In this document: piece after piece, positions 47,745 through 59,088 of the stretch
Layout of the letters: each line of letters starts with the position of its first letter
How positions within the stretch are numbered: the stretch's first letter is position 1
From: Pacificoceanicola onchidii
GTDB lineage: Bacteria > Pseudomonadota > Alphaproteobacteria > Rhodobacterales > Rhodobacteraceae
Direction: 5' to 3'
Length of the DNA stretch: 64,000 nucleotides
Assembly (NCBI RefSeq): GCF_004804335.1
Contig: NZ_SRXY01000001.1
Span: 496,001 to 560,000, forward strand
The notes under the pieces: generated by a model
What the model was told of the DNA's origin: nothing
The model's database searches: none
What the model saw: the letters and a program-made list of their open reading frames with translations, nothing else
Translations under genes and position numbers: made by a program

Positions 47745-48374
47745 TCAGTCTCTTGCGATTTCATCTTGATACAAGATGTTGTGCACCGGTTTGAACGAAC
47801 GTCTATGGTGTGGGGTCACCCCAAGATTTCGAAGTGCATCTTTGTGACACTTGGTGGGATATCCGGCGTTGGTTTCCCAACCATAACCCGGGAACTGTGT
47901 CGCGATCTCTTTCATGACATTATCGCGCCATGTTTTCGCCACAATTGACGCCGCGGCAATGGAGGGTGATTTGGTGTCACCCTTCACAATTGGCGTCCCC
48001 GGACAGGACAAAAGCGGCGGAACCCGGTTGCCATCCACCAGCGCATGATCCGGCAATTTGGGCAGAGCAGCGATGGCGCGTTGCATCGCAAGATAGGTCG
48101 CCTGCAGGATATTCACCTCGTCGATCTCTTCGACGCTCGCGACGCCGATCCCAACTTCGGCCTGTTGACGGATAAGCAGCGTCATCGCCTCCCGGCGCTT
48201 GGCGCTCAGGGTCTTGGAGTCGCGCAGGCCTTCCGGGAAGGCATCAGGATTGAGCACAACCGCAGCCGCGACGACAGGGCCTGCCAGCGGCCCTCTGCCG
48301 ACCTCATCAATGCCTGCAACGCGCAGGTCCTTGTCCCAGAAGGGCGACTCAAAACTTGTCTTCAATGGTTCCAT
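47745..48374 (-). CDS. rnhB: Ribonuclease HII
   Basis: This 209-residue enzyme has the active-site block [15 protein letters not shown] (Asp, Glu), Asp in [10 protein letters not shown] and [17 protein letters not shown]. It removes RNA from RNA-DNA hybrids. The order rnhB-ccrM is conserved in alphaproteobacteria. Confidence 0.97.
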   Translation of the reverse strand: MEPLKTSFESPFWDKDLRVAGIDEVGRGPLAGPVVAAAVVLNPDAFPEGLRDSKTLSAKRREAMTLLIRQQAEVGIGVASVEEIDEVNILQATYLAMQRAIAALPKLPDHALVDGNRVPPLLSCPGTPIVKGDTKSPSIAAASIVAKTWRDNVMKEIATQFPGYGWETNAGYPTKCHKDALRNLGVTPHHRRSFKPVHNILYQDEIARD

Positions 48375-48444
48375 GCCACCCGTGAAACCCCATTCCCGTT
48401 AATCAGACAAGGGGAGCCGCCTGTTTCACGCGCCCCCAAATGCA

Positions 48445-48470
48445 ACAAGAGCGCCCGGGGGCGCTCTTGT
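48445..48470. terminator. Hairpin after groEL
   Basis: ACAAGAGCGCC pairs perfectly with GGCGCTCTTGT around a 4-base loop. The T tract is weak. It lies 40 bases past the groEL stop on the minus strand. Confidence 0.7.
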
Positions 48471-48509
48471 CCTGACGGATGTCAGTTTTTCCGCGGTAGG
48501 CGGGGCAGA

Positions 48510-50180
<1,671 letters not shown>

Positions 50181-50216
50181 TTAAGAGTGCGTGGGCCGGG
50201 GATCTCCCCTACCGCC

Positions 50217-50504
50217 TCAGCTGATTATGCCGAGGATGTCGCTCTCTTTCATGATCAGCAGCTCTTCGCCTTCGACCGTTACTTCGGTGCCGGACCACTT
50301 GCCGAACAGGACTTTGTCGCCCTCGCTCACGGCCATCGCGATCAGCTCACCGCTGTCCTTGCGGGCGCCTTCGCCGCAAGCCACGATCTCGCCCTCGGCG
50401 GGCTTTTCCTTGGCGCTGTCGGGAATGATCAGACCACCGGCGGTCTTTTCGTCGCTCTCAACGCGGCGAACCAGCACGCGGTCATGAAGCGGTTTAAAAG
50501 CCAT
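50217..50504 (-). CDS. groES: Co-chaperonin GroES
   Basis: This 95-residue protein begins [16 protein letters not shown] and holds the mobile-loop region [20 protein letters not shown] 50504 is chosen; the longer open frame has no support. It caps GroEL. The CIRCE element lies 57 bases upstream. Confidence 0.99.
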   Translation of the reverse strand: MAFKPLHDRVLVRRVESDEKTAGGLIIPDSAKEKPAEGEIVACGEGARKDSGELIAMAVSEGDKVLFGKWSGTEVTVEGEELLIMKESDILGIIS

Positions 50505-50560
50505 CTTCGAGTCTCCTTGCTCAAAGTTACATATCCTTGGACCTCCCCTGCGGAGAGGTA

Positions 50561-50587
50561 TTAGCACTCACCCTGTTCGAGTGCTAA
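50561..50587 (-). promoter_or_regulatory. CIRCE element (HrcA operator) of groESL
   Basis: TTAGCACTC-N9-GAGTGCTAA is a perfect match to the CIRCE consensus, which binds the heat-shock repressor HrcA. Confidence 0.97.
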
Positions 50588-50731
50588 CGGCGCATAGCTA
50601 GGCACCGCGAGAAGGTGAGTCAACCAAAATGCGCGCAAAAATTTTGCCGGGGTCGCCGCCGCACCGCCACGCAAGGGCTTGTCGCCGCCCTGTCCCCCTG
50701 CCAGAAAACGTGGATCAAGGAGGCAGAGGCC

Positions 50732-51217
50732 ATGCACGCAGAAACAACCGTGGATTTGATCGAAGTATCCCCGCTGGATCCGCGTGCCATCACTTGTCTA
50801 GAGCACTACTACGCAGAGTTGGCAACCCGGCTCGACAAAGGGTTCGAAGTACATCTTTCAGCCGATCCCGAAGCCGGTTCCATGATCCCGCCTAAAGGGT
50901 CATTCCTCATCGCCACGCAGGGAGAAGAGCTGCTCGGCTGCGTGGGTTTGAAAGGGACGTCAAAGGGATACGCCGAAGTCAAGCGCCTGTGGGTTTCCCC
51001 CCAAGCGCGCGGCCTGGGACTTGCTAGAACGCTGATGGCAGAGTTGGAATCCCGGGCGCTGGCGCTCGGCCACCACGTGTTGAGGCTCGATAGCAACTCG
51101 GCGCTGCAGGAAGCCATTGCGATGTACCGCAAATGGAGCTGGGCCGAGATTAACCGGTTCAACGAAGACCCCTACCCGGACGTCTTTTTTGAAAAGAAGC
51201 TCTCGCCAGAGCAATGA
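50732..51217 (+). CDS. GNAT-family N-acetyltransferase
   Basis: This 161-residue protein carries the acetyl-CoA motif VSPQARGLGLARTLM and the LDSNSALQEAIAMYRKWSW block. ATG 50732 follows AAGGAGG with an 8-base spacer; the open frame extends further but lacks support. The acceptor is unknown. Confidence 0.9.
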   Translation: MHAETTVDLIEVSPLDPRAITCLEHYYAELATRLDKGFEVHLSADPEAGSMIPPKGSFLIATQGEELLGCVGLKGTSKGYAEVKRLWVSPQARGLGLARTLMAELESRALALGHHVLRLDSNSALQEAIAMYRKWSWAEINRFNEDPYPDVFFEKKLSPEQ

Positions 51218-51339
51218 CCCGCGTCTGATCCGGCGGCATTTCACTTGACGAACCGGTGGTCAGCCCGCACAGTTGGTCAACACTTCTTCCCCATTTTCCA
51301 ACCACCGCGCCAATCCGGCGAGGTCAACCGTGTTCGCCC

Positions 51340-52269
51340 ATGCCCCTGCAAACCACCAGCCCGATCCGCAGCGCACCGCCCCCCACCGCGCCGAACAATG
51401 CGAAGGGGCTCGTATTGATGTTCTTTGGTTTTTCTTTTTTCGCAGCGGCGGACGCGCAAGCGAAGCTGCTGACGGCCCACTTGCCGTCACTGGAAATCAC
51501 ATGGTTCCGCATGTTGGGCCTGTTTTTCGGTGTGCTTGTCATACTGGCGCTCCGGGGCTCCCATGTGCTGCGCAGCAAGACCCCGGTTTTGCAGATAATG
51601 CGTGGCATTGCCGCCGCTGGATCGGCCACTCTGTTCATCACGGCAGTCCGTCACGTGCCTTTGGCAGACGCGGTTGCGGTTTCCTTCATCGCGCCTTTCA
51701 TTGTGACCATATTCGGCGCGTTGCTCCTGCGCGAACCGGTTGGCCCGAGACGCTGGACAGCTGTCGCCATCGGTTTTGTCGGCATGCTGATCGTCATCCG
51801 TCCCGGGCTCGGCGTCTTTCATCCAGCCATCCTGTTGGTGGTCGCCGCTGCGAGCCTGTTCGCCTTTCGCCAGATCTTGTCGCGCTGGCTCAGCGGCGGC
51901 GATAGCCCGGTTACCACGGTTGCTTACACGTCGATCACGGCCACGGTTATCCTGAGCGTCGCGGTGCCCTTTGTCTGGCAGGCGCCAACAGGCTGGCAAA
52001 CATGGGTGCTGCTTTTCGGGCTCACGTGCACGTCGGCGGGCGGCGAAGTTCTTGTCATCCGCGCGCTGGACATGGCGCAGGCCGTAGTGCTGGCCCCGCT
52101 GCATTACACACTGATCTTGTGGGGGACGCTTTATGGCTATCTAGCCTTCTCGGATCTGCCGGATCAATGGACCCTGCTCGGCTGTGCCGTGATCGTGGTG
52201 TCAGGCCTTTACACTCTGCACCGCGAGCGCCTGAACGCGCGCAGAAAGACACAATCGGCTGTGTCCTGA
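51340..52269 (+). CDS. EamA-family (DMT) transporter
   Basis: This 309-residue protein has about ten hydrophobic segments in two EamA halves, with LADAVAVSFIAPFIVTIFGALLL and AQAVVLAPLHYTLILWG. The substrate is unknown. ATG 51340 is chosen over an upstream start that lacks membrane sequence. Confidence 0.9.
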   Translation: MPLQTTSPIRSAPPPTAPNNAKGLVLMFFGFSFFAAADAQAKLLTAHLPSLEITWFRMLGLFFGVLVILALRGSHVLRSKTPVLQIMRGIAAAGSATLFITAVRHVPLADAVAVSFIAPFIVTIFGALLLREPVGPRRWTAVAIGFVGMLIVIRPGLGVFHPAILLVVAAASLFAFRQILSRWLSGGDSPVTTVAYTSITATVILSVAVPFVWQAPTGWQTWVLLFGLTCTSAGGEVLVIRALDMAQAVVLAPLHYTLILWGTLYGYLAFSDLPDQWTLLGCAVIVVSGLYTLHRERLNARRKTQSAVS

Positions 52270-52296
52270 CCCGCCCATTTCCTACGTTCCACGAGA

Positions 52297-52989
52297 CTAG
52301 TTTCCCGTGCCGCCAGGGGATACATCCTCCAGGCTATGCGCCCAATCCGCAAGCCCTTTCCGGCCCTGATCGTTAAGCGCGTAAACCCCGGTTTCCACCT
52401 TGTCGAACCAACCGTAAATGTTGCGCCGCATGATCTCCGTCGCTTTCGGCACGCCAGTGGCCTTGGCCACGATCGACCCTTTCTCGGCCCCCGCATTGCC
52501 CAGGTAGGCGGCACAAGCCAACGCATCCTGCCGATAGCCTGTGACAATGCCATAGCGCGTCGCACCCCCGTCGTTCGGGTCCCCCCGCAGGCGCTCAAAC
52601 GCGCGCAGCAATCGCTCGCGTTTTTTGGTGTTGCGCCGGGGCGCGGCGCCTCCGGGATCGCAATGCACCTCGACAAAACCATCATCCCGGACCGTAATGA
52701 AGCCAAGACCTATGCGCCTGCACAGCGCCTTGTTGTCCTTCAGGGATCGCCGGGCCGACTTTCCTGTCGGTTTTGGAACAGCGATGTAAACAAGATCGGT
52801 CAACGTCATGCGCGCGGCCGCCTGATGGTACAGCGACAGCGTGATGCGCAGCTTCAACTCAACGATTACCGGCTCTTCGCCACCACGCCGCGCCACGACG
52901 TCGGCTGCGCCCACCTCGCCCTTGACCTCATAGCCCTGTGCCTCAAGATATCCCTTGAGCGGTGCATAAAGTTCGCTTTCCCGCCGCAT
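52297..52989 (-). CDS. DUF2161 protein, PD-(D/E)XK-like
   Basis: This 230-residue protein has GEVGAADVVARR and PVIVELKLR, which match the D...ExK core of the PD-(D/E)XK nuclease fold. DUF2161 proteins have that fold, with function unconfirmed. A basic stretch (RRNTKKRERLLRAF) follows. A nuclease role is inferred. Confidence 0.85.
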   Translation of the reverse strand: MRRESELYAPLKGYLEAQGYEVKGEVGAADVVARRGGEEPVIVELKLRITLSLYHQAAARMTLTDLVYIAVPKPTGKSARRSLKDNKALCRRIGLGFITVRDDGFVEVHCDPGGAAPRRNTKKRERLLRAFERLRGDPNDGGATRYGIVTGYRQDALACAAYLGNAGAEKGSIVAKATGVPKATEIMRRNIYGWFDKVETGVYALNDQGRKGLADWAHSLEDVSPGGTGN

Positions 52990-53053
52990 CCTCGCCCGTT
53001 TCTCCCGGCATGCCTCGCATTGGTTTTGCCAAATGTCTCAGTGAAAGTCCAAG

Positions 53054-54043
53054 ATGCACCGCCTTTTCTCAGCTTTGTTCGCCATCACCCTTGCAACAAG
53101 CGCCCATGCGGCGTGCCAGGGGCAGAACCTGATGCCGACGTTGACCGCGGCGCAACAGGACCAACTGGCCGCCGCGCTGGATGGCACCCCATACCCAAGC
53201 GGCAACCATTGGCTGGCGGAGAAAGACGGCGAGCAACTGCATCTGATCGGGACGATTCACCTTGACGATCCGCGCCTTGACGCCCCTGTGGAGCGCCTCA
53301 CACCGGTGATCGAAAACGCAAGCCTCCTGCTGCTGGAACTGCCAAAAGCCGATCAGGAGGCTTTGATGACGATGATGTCCAGCGACCCCGGCTTTTTCGT
53401 GCTTGAAAACACCAGCCTGCCGGAACTGCTGTCCGAAAAAGACTGGGAACGCATCAAGGAAGCCATGGCCGCGCGCGGCATCCCCGGTTTCATGGCCGCA
53501 AAATTCGAACCTTGGTACATTGCCATGGTGCTCGCCATGCCGCCTTGCATGATGCAAAAACTGGCAGAGCCCGACGGGGTCGATGCCCGCCTCGAAGCTA
53601 TTGCGGGGCGCGCCCAGATCCCAACCCGCGCGCTGGAGCCCTACGACAGCGCCATCCGCCTGTTCACTGACAGCCCACGCGCAGATCAGATCGACTTCCT
53701 GATGGCCTCCGTGACAGACACCACGCTGAGCGAAAACCTGCTCGAAACGATGTTTGCCGGCTACGTCAGCGAAGAGCATGCCGCAACGTTCCAAGCATCT
53801 TTGCTGCTGACGCCGGTACCCGACGGCATGAGCCGCGAAAAGCTGGAAGCCGAGCAGGCCGAGTTTCTCGAAGCGCTGCTGTTCAGCCGCAACCGAGCGT
53901 GGATCCCGGTCACAGAGCAAGCGCTGGCAGATACAGACGGCCCGGTCGTCGCCGCCTTCGGTGCGGGCCATCTGGCGGGCGTAGACGGCGTGCTCGATCT
54001 GTTGTCAAGGCAAGGCTACACGCTGACACGACAGAACTTCTGA
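53054..54043 (+). CDS. TraB/GumN-family protein, exported
   Basis: A signal peptide (1-19, ending AHA) is followed by the TraB fold with GTIHLDDPRLD (~65) and the late AFGAGHLAGVDGVLDLL, the paired GxxH motifs. The family resembles metalloproteases of the Tiki group. Physiological role unknown. Confidence 0.92.
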   Translation: MHRLFSALFAITLATSAHAACQGQNLMPTLTAAQQDQLAAALDGTPYPSGNHWLAEKDGEQLHLIGTIHLDDPRLDAPVERLTPVIENASLLLLELPKADQEALMTMMSSDPGFFVLENTSLPELLSEKDWERIKEAMAARGIPGFMAAKFEPWYIAMVLAMPPCMMQKLAEPDGVDARLEAIAGRAQIPTRALEPYDSAIRLFTDSPRADQIDFLMASVTDTTLSENLLETMFAGYVSEEHAATFQASLLLTPVPDGMSREKLEAEQAEFLEALLFSRNRAWIPVTEQALADTDGPVVAAFGAGHLAGVDGVLDLLSRQGYTLTRQNF

Positions 54044-54053
54044 CGCGTTGCGG

Positions 54054-54100
54054 GACGGCGGGTGGCGCGATGTCCAAAGGACGAGCGCCACCCCGCCGTC
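54054..54100. terminator. Hairpin between convergent 53054 gene and prlC
   Basis: A 15-bp stem, GACGGCGGGTGGCGC with GCGCCACCCCGCCGTC (one bulged C), has a 16-base loop and lies between converging stops. No T tract is present. Confidence 0.65.
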
Positions 54101-54104
54101 CGGC

Positions 54105-56129
54105 TCAGGCTGCGATCAGGCCACGGCCTTTGAGCAGAGCTTCAACCTCCGGCATTTTCCCGCGGAATTGCATGTACAGTTCTGCCGCGTCCTCCGATCC
54201 GCCGCGTGAGAGAATGAACTTTTCCAGCCGTTTGGCCATTTCAGCATCAAACGCCCCGCCCGCCTCTTCGAAGGCCGCAAAGGCGTCTGCATCCATAACC
54301 TCGGACCACATGTAACTGTAATAGCCCGAAGAATACCCGTCCCCGGCAAAGACATGTGCAAAATGCGGCGTCGCATGGCGCATGGTGATCGCATGCGGCA
54401 TGCCGATGCTTTCCAGCACCTCGGCCTGTTTCTGCATCGGGTCCGCCGGGGCAGGCCCGCTGTGGAACTCAAGATCGACCAGCGCAGAGGCTACGTATTC
54501 CACTGTCTGAAAGCCCATGTCGAAGGTCGCCGCCTTCAATACTTTTTGCAAAAGCGCCTCTGGCATGGCATCGCCGGTTTCCGCATGTGTTGCAAATTCG
54601 GACAGAACCTCTGGCACTTCCAGCCAGTGTTCGTAGAGCTGAGACGGCAGTTCAACGAAATCCCGCGCAACAGAGGTGCCTGAAACCGAGCCGAACTCCA
54701 CGTCGGACAGCATCTGGTGCAATGCGTGGCCGAACTCGTGGAACAGGGTCCGCGCGTCGTCGTAAGACAAAAGTGCGGGCTTGCCTTCCGATGGTTTGGC
54801 AAAGTTGCACACGTTGATCACGATCGGGGCTTTTTCCACCGGGCGCCGCGCCTGTGACTGGAAGGCCGAACACCAGGCGCCGGAGCGCTTGGAGGCACGC
54901 GCGAAGTAATCCCCGATGAAAACCGCCACATGTTCACCGCGGCGCGTGACTTCCCAAGCCTGGCAGTCTTCATGATAAAGCGGCACATCCAGCGGCTCGA
55001 ACTCGAGCCCGAACAGCCGGTTTGAACAGGCAAAAGATGCCTCGATCATTCGATCCAGTTGCAGGTAGGGCTTAAGCTCGGCCTCATCGAGATCATGCAG
55101 CGCTTTGCGCCGTTTCTCCGCATAGTAGCGCCAGTCCCAAGGCTCCAAAGGCGCGGCAAAACCGTCTTCGATCAGCATAGCCTCCATCTCGGCGGCATCA
55201 GACTCCGCCGCTGCTTTTGCAGGCCTCCAAACATCCATCAGCAACCCGCGCACCGCCTCGGGCGTTCTGGCCATTTCCGTTTCCAGCTTGAAGTTGGCAA
55301 AGTCAGAATAGCCCAGCAGCGCCGCGCGCTCTTCGCGCAGCTTGAGCGTCTCGGCCGCGGCCGCCCGGTTGTCTGTCTCGCCGCCATTCGCGCCGCGCGC
55401 GGTCCAGGCCCGCCAGGCTTGTTCGCGCAAGGCGCGTTTCGGGGAAAACTGCAGGAACGGCGCAATCAAGGACCGCGACAAAGTCACCACCGGCCCCGGC
55501 CTTTCTGCCGCCGCCCCGGCCGCGCGCGCCGCATCGATCACGAACTCTGGTAGTCCGTCCAAATCCGCCTCGGACAGATCCATCATCCAGCTTGATTCAT
55601 CTTTCAACAGGTTCTGGGTGAAGGCTGTCCCAAGCACCGCAAGCCGCGCCTTGACTTCTTTCATGCGCTCGGCTTCATCGCCGGTCAGCGCTGCGCCCGC
55701 GCGGACAAACCCGCGATGGGTGAGCATCAAGACGCGCGCTTCTTCGTCGGACAGATCCAGCGTGTCCCGCTTCTCCCACAGATCGCGAATCCGGGCAAAC
55801 AACGCCTCGTTGGCATAGATAGCCGAACTATGCGCCGATAGTTTCGGGGAGAAATCCCGTTGGAGCGCTTGGCGCGCATCGTTGCTATCCGCACCTGCGA
55901 TGTTGAAGAACGTGCCCAACACTTTGTCGAGCGCTTCACCCGCGCCCTCCATCGCTTCAATCGTATTGGCAAAACTCGCAGGGTCCGCATTGCCTGCAAT
56001 GGCCTCGATCTCGGCGAGGTGGGCTTCCAACGCGACCTCCAGCGCCGGGGCGAAATCCTCGTCGGAAATCTTGTCAAACGGCGCGAGGCCAAAGGGGGTA
56101 TCCCAGTCAGCAAGCAAAGGGTTGGTCAT
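54105..56129 (-). CDS. M3-family oligopeptidase (oligopeptidase A/Dcp type)
   Basis: This 674-residue cytoplasmic zinc peptidase has the motif FHEFGHALHQML (HExxH). ATG 56129 is preceded by AGGAGAT; a longer frame of 18 residues lacks support. It degrades short peptides, including cleaved signal peptides in E. coli. Confidence 0.94.
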   Translation of the reverse strand: MTNPLLADWDTPFGLAPFDKISDEDFAPALEVALEAHLAEIEAIAGNADPASFANTIEAMEGAGEALDKVLGTFFNIAGADSNDARQALQRDFSPKLSAHSSAIYANEALFARIRDLWEKRDTLDLSDEEARVLMLTHRGFVRAGAALTGDEAERMKEVKARLAVLGTAFTQNLLKDESSWMMDLSEADLDGLPEFVIDAARAAGAAAERPGPVVTLSRSLIAPFLQFSPKRALREQAWRAWTARGANGGETDNRAAAAETLKLREERAALLGYSDFANFKLETEMARTPEAVRGLLMDVWRPAKAAAESDAAEMEAMLIEDGFAAPLEPWDWRYYAEKRRKALHDLDEAELKPYLQLDRMIEASFACSNRLFGLEFEPLDVPLYHEDCQAWEVTRRGEHVAVFIGDYFARASKRSGAWCSAFQSQARRPVEKAPIVINVCNFAKPSEGKPALLSYDDARTLFHEFGHALHQMLSDVEFGSVSGTSVARDFVELPSQLYEHWLEVPEVLSEFATHAETGDAMPEALLQKVLKAATFDMGFQTVEYVASALVDLEFHSGPAPADPMQKQAEVLESIGMPHAITMRHATPHFAHVFAGDGYSSGYYSYMWSEVMDADAFAAFEEAGGAFDAEMAKRLEKFILSRGGSEDAAELYMQFRGKMPEVEALLKGRGLIAA

Positions 56130-56241
56130 GCGGATCTCCTGTCTGTTGCCTTGGAAGCTAGGCTTGGCCGCGCGCCGCTTCAACGCGCAAACGCACGTTT
56201 GGAGAGAAAAGATGAAGGAGATGCGTACCGGGTGAGGCGGA

Positions 56242-57297
56242 TCAAACGTCCGGAGCCTGGTCGCCGCAAACCGGACAATCCGCGCGCGCCTTCAACGTGA
56301 TCTTGCGGGTCTCGCCCCAAAGCGCGTCGTAAATCAGCATCTCACCGCGCAGGGCCTGCCCGGCCCCGGTGATCACCTTCACCGCCTCCACGGCCATCAT
56401 GCTGCCGACCACGCCGGGAAGTGGTCCGAGCACCCCCGCCTCGGCGCAACTGGGCGCCAGTTCAGGCGCGGGCGCTTCGGGAAAGATGCATTGGTAACAA
56501 GGGCCTGACGTGGCCGGATCGAAAACGGACACCTGCCCTTCCCACTGGCTCAAAGCGCCTGACACAAGCGGTTTGTCCTGTGCGGCTGCGACCTTGTTGA
56601 CCAGATACCGCGTGTCAAAATTGTCCGTGCCGTCCAGCACCAGATCATAATCGCCCAGCAAATCCGCTGCGATGTCTTCGGTCAGCTTTCGCTTGTAGGG
56701 GCGCACCTCGATAAACGGGTTGATCGCCAGCATGCGGTCCCGCGCAGAAAACACCTTGGGTTTACCGATGCTCGGATCGTCATGGATAACCTGTCGTTGC
56801 AGGTTGCCGCTGTCGACCTCGTCGTCGTCGATCACGCCGATCGTCCCAACGCCAGCAGCGGCGAGATAGAGCAAAGCCGGTGACCCAAGACCCCCTGCCC
56901 CGACCACCAAAACATTCGCTTCCTTCAGCTTTTTCTGCCCCGGTCCGCCCAACTCGCGCAGAACGATGTGGCGGGCATAGCGTGACAGTTCTCCGTCAGC
57001 AAAAGCGCCCGCCTTCGCAGGCTCGGAGTCCCCTGCGCGCTTGCTGGACGCAGCCTTGAGCCGCCTGACGACGCCTGCATAAGCAAACCCGAGCGCCAGC
57101 ATTCCACCTAGGATGAGCCAACCTTCCGGGCCGCCGCCAAGCCGGTCCCTTAACTCATTGCCCTCGGGCAAGACAAGCGTGGCGAGCACGACGCCGACAT
57201 AGACAAACCCGATCATGATCAGCCGCGCCCGGACCGGCGCACCCATGAGGTGCCCCATCCCCCAAAGCCCAGCCATGACACCTACGACCAGAAGCAT
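56242..57297 (-). CDS. moeB: Molybdopterin/ThiS adenylyltransferase MoeB/ThiF, membrane-anchored form
   Basis: This 351-residue protein has about three N-terminal hydrophobic segments (1-80), then the E1-like domain with GAGGLGSP (ATP site). Zinc CxxC pairs are in CYQC and CPVC, and SCAEAGVLGPLPG follows the first pair. It activates the small sulfur carriers for molybdopterin or thiamine. The N-terminal membrane part is not found in E. coli MoeB. It starts on the dut stop (TGATG). Confidence 0.93.
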   Translation of the reverse strand: MLLVVGVMAGLWGMGHLMGAPVRARLIMIGFVYVGVVLATLVLPEGNELRDRLGGGPEGWLILGGMLALGFAYAGVVRRLKAASSKRAGDSEPAKAGAFADGELSRYARHIVLRELGGPGQKKLKEANVLVVGAGGLGSPALLYLAAAGVGTIGVIDDDEVDSGNLQRQVIHDDPSIGKPKVFSARDRMLAINPFIEVRPYKRKLTEDIAADLLGDYDLVLDGTDNFDTRYLVNKVAAAQDKPLVSGALSQWEGQVSVFDPATSGPCYQCIFPEAPAPELAPSCAEAGVLGPLPGVVGSMMAVEAVKVITGAGQALRGEMLIYDALWGETRKITLKARADCPVCGDQAPDV

Positions 57298-57758
57298 CAG
57301 TTTTGTCCGGTAGACCCGAAGCCGCCCGCGCCGCGCGCGGTATCCGGCAGGCTGTCCACAGTGGCAAAACTCGCCCGGATCACCGGCGCGACGACCATTT
57401 GCGCAATCCGGTCGCCGTGGGCGATGGTGAATGCTTCGGCGCCCGCATTCATCACGATCACACCAAGGGGGCCGCGGTAGTCGCTGTCAATTGTGCCCGG
57501 CGCGTTCGGGAGGGTGATCCCGTGTTTGAGAGCCAGCCCGGAGCGCGGCCGGATCTGCACCTCGAAGCCATCCGGAATAGCGACGCGCAAACCTGTCGGA
57601 ACCAGCACACGCCCGCCGGGTTCCAAAACAACAGCGCCGCGATCCGGCAGATTGGCGCGCAAATCCGCGCCTGCCGCCCCGTCCGTAGCGTAGGTTGGAA
57701 GGCCCAGCGCGCTGTCGGCGTCAGTCTCCCAAACGAAAGCGATCTCACAGTGATTCAT
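57297..57758 (-). CDS. dut: dUTPase
   Basis: This 153-residue enzyme hydrolyses dUTP. Motifs are [28 protein letters not shown] and the C-terminal arm [12 protein letters not shown] 57758 is preceded by GGAAAGA; TTG 57776 is rejected. Its stop shares bases with the moeB start. Confidence 0.97.
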   Translation of the reverse strand: MNHCEIAFVWETDADSALGLPTYATDGAAGADLRANLPDRGAVVLEPGGRVLVPTGLRVAIPDGFEVQIRPRSGLALKHGITLPNAPGTIDSDYRGPLGVIVMNAGAEAFTIAHGDRIAQMVVAPVIRASFATVDSLPDTARGAGGFGSTGQN

Positions 57759-57788
57759 GGGGTTTCGTCTTTCCAATAGCCTTGGCGG

Positions 57789-58982
57789 TCAGGTCAGCGC
57801 TTGCGCTATGCGCTCTGCCAACTGCCGTGCCACGGCATCTTTTTTCATGCGCGGCCATGCCTCTGCCCCTGCATCGGAAATCAGCACAACCGCGTTTTCC
57901 GCGCCGCCCATGATACCCGTCGCGGGACTGACATCATTGGCGACAATCCAATCGCAGCCCTTTCGGGTGCGTTTGGCGGTGGCATGGGCGACCACATCAT
58001 TGGTTTCCGCCGCAAAACCAACCACAAGACCCGGACGCCCGTCCGAAAGCTGCGAGACTTCCGCCAGAATGTCCGGATTTTCGGCGAACTCCAGAACTGG
58101 CAAAGCTCCGGCCTTCTTCTTGATTTTGCTCCCGCTTTGCTGCGCCACGCGCCAATCCGCAACAGCGGCGGCGAACACCCCGGCATCGGCGGGCAAAGCT
58201 TCCATCACGGCGGCACGCATTTGCTGAGCCGTCTCCACCTCGATCACTGTCACACCATCCGGCCGGGCCACGTCCGCAGGACCGGTTACAAACACAACCT
58301 CTGCACCAAGATCGCGCAAAGCGCTTGCAATCGCCGTGCCTTGTGCGCCGGAAGAGCGGTTGGCGATGTAACGCACAGGATCAATCGGTTCATGGGTTGG
58401 GCCTGAAGTCACGACAATGCGTTTCCCATTGAGAGGCCCGCCCGAGAGCCGCGCCTCGATCGCAGCCAGTATCGCACAGGGTTCACTCAGACGTCCGGGC
58501 CCGTACTCGCCGCAAGCCATATCCCCGCTGTCCGGTCCCACAACCTGCACCCCATCGTTCTGCAAAACAGCGAGGTTTCTTTGCGTCGCGGGGTGTTCCC
58601 ACATCCGGACGTTCATCGCCGGAGCGATCATCACCGGCGTATCCGTGGCCATCAGAAGCGTCGACGCCAGATCATTTGCAAGCCCACTGGCCATTTTGGC
58701 CATGAGATCCGCCGTCGCGGGCGCCACCACAACCAGATCTGCCACACGGCTGAGCTGGATGTGACCCATTTCCGCTTCCTTGGTCAGATCAAACAAATCG
58801 CGGTGCACCTCTTCTCCGGCAAGGGCGGACAGGCTCAGAGGGGTGACGAACTCTTCGGCGGCTTTGGTCATCACAGGCGTTACTGCCGCACCGTGACCGC
58901 GCAAAAGGCGGATCAATTCCAGGCACTTGTAGGCCGCAATACCGCCTCCGACGATAAGCAAAACGCGTTTGCCGTTCAGCAT
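57789..58982 (-). CDS. coaBC: Bifunctional CoaBC (PPC synthetase/decarboxylase)
   Basis: This 397-residue enzyme makes pantetheine 4-phosphate in CoA synthesis. The CoaC half has PAMNVRMWEHPA and the cysteine loop ACGEYGPGRL. The CoaB half has TSGPTHEPIDPVRYI and KIKKKAGALP. It is first in coaBC-dut-moeB, 30 bases before dut. Confidence 0.98.
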   Translation of the reverse strand: MLNGKRVLLIVGGGIAAYKCLELIRLLRGHGAAVTPVMTKAAEEFVTPLSLSALAGEEVHRDLFDLTKEAEMGHIQLSRVADLVVVAPATADLMAKMASGLANDLASTLLMATDTPVMIAPAMNVRMWEHPATQRNLAVLQNDGVQVVGPDSGDMACGEYGPGRLSEPCAILAAIEARLSGGPLNGKRIVVTSGPTHEPIDPVRYIANRSSGAQGTAIASALRDLGAEVVFVTGPADVARPDGVTVIEVETAQQMRAAVMEALPADAGVFAAAVADWRVAQQSGSKIKKKAGALPVLEFAENPDILAEVSQLSDGRPGLVVGFAAETNDVVAHATAKRTRKGCDWIVANDVSPATGIMGGAENAVVLISDAGAEAWPRMKKDAVARQLAERIAQALT

Positions 58983-59088
58983 GACAGTCTCTCCCGGCCC
59001 CGAAGTGAATTACCGGACCAAGTGTTAGGCCGTCCCGCCGGGAAACTCAATTGCCCTATACCGCGCGCCTGGGTTGGTGAAGGACTGA

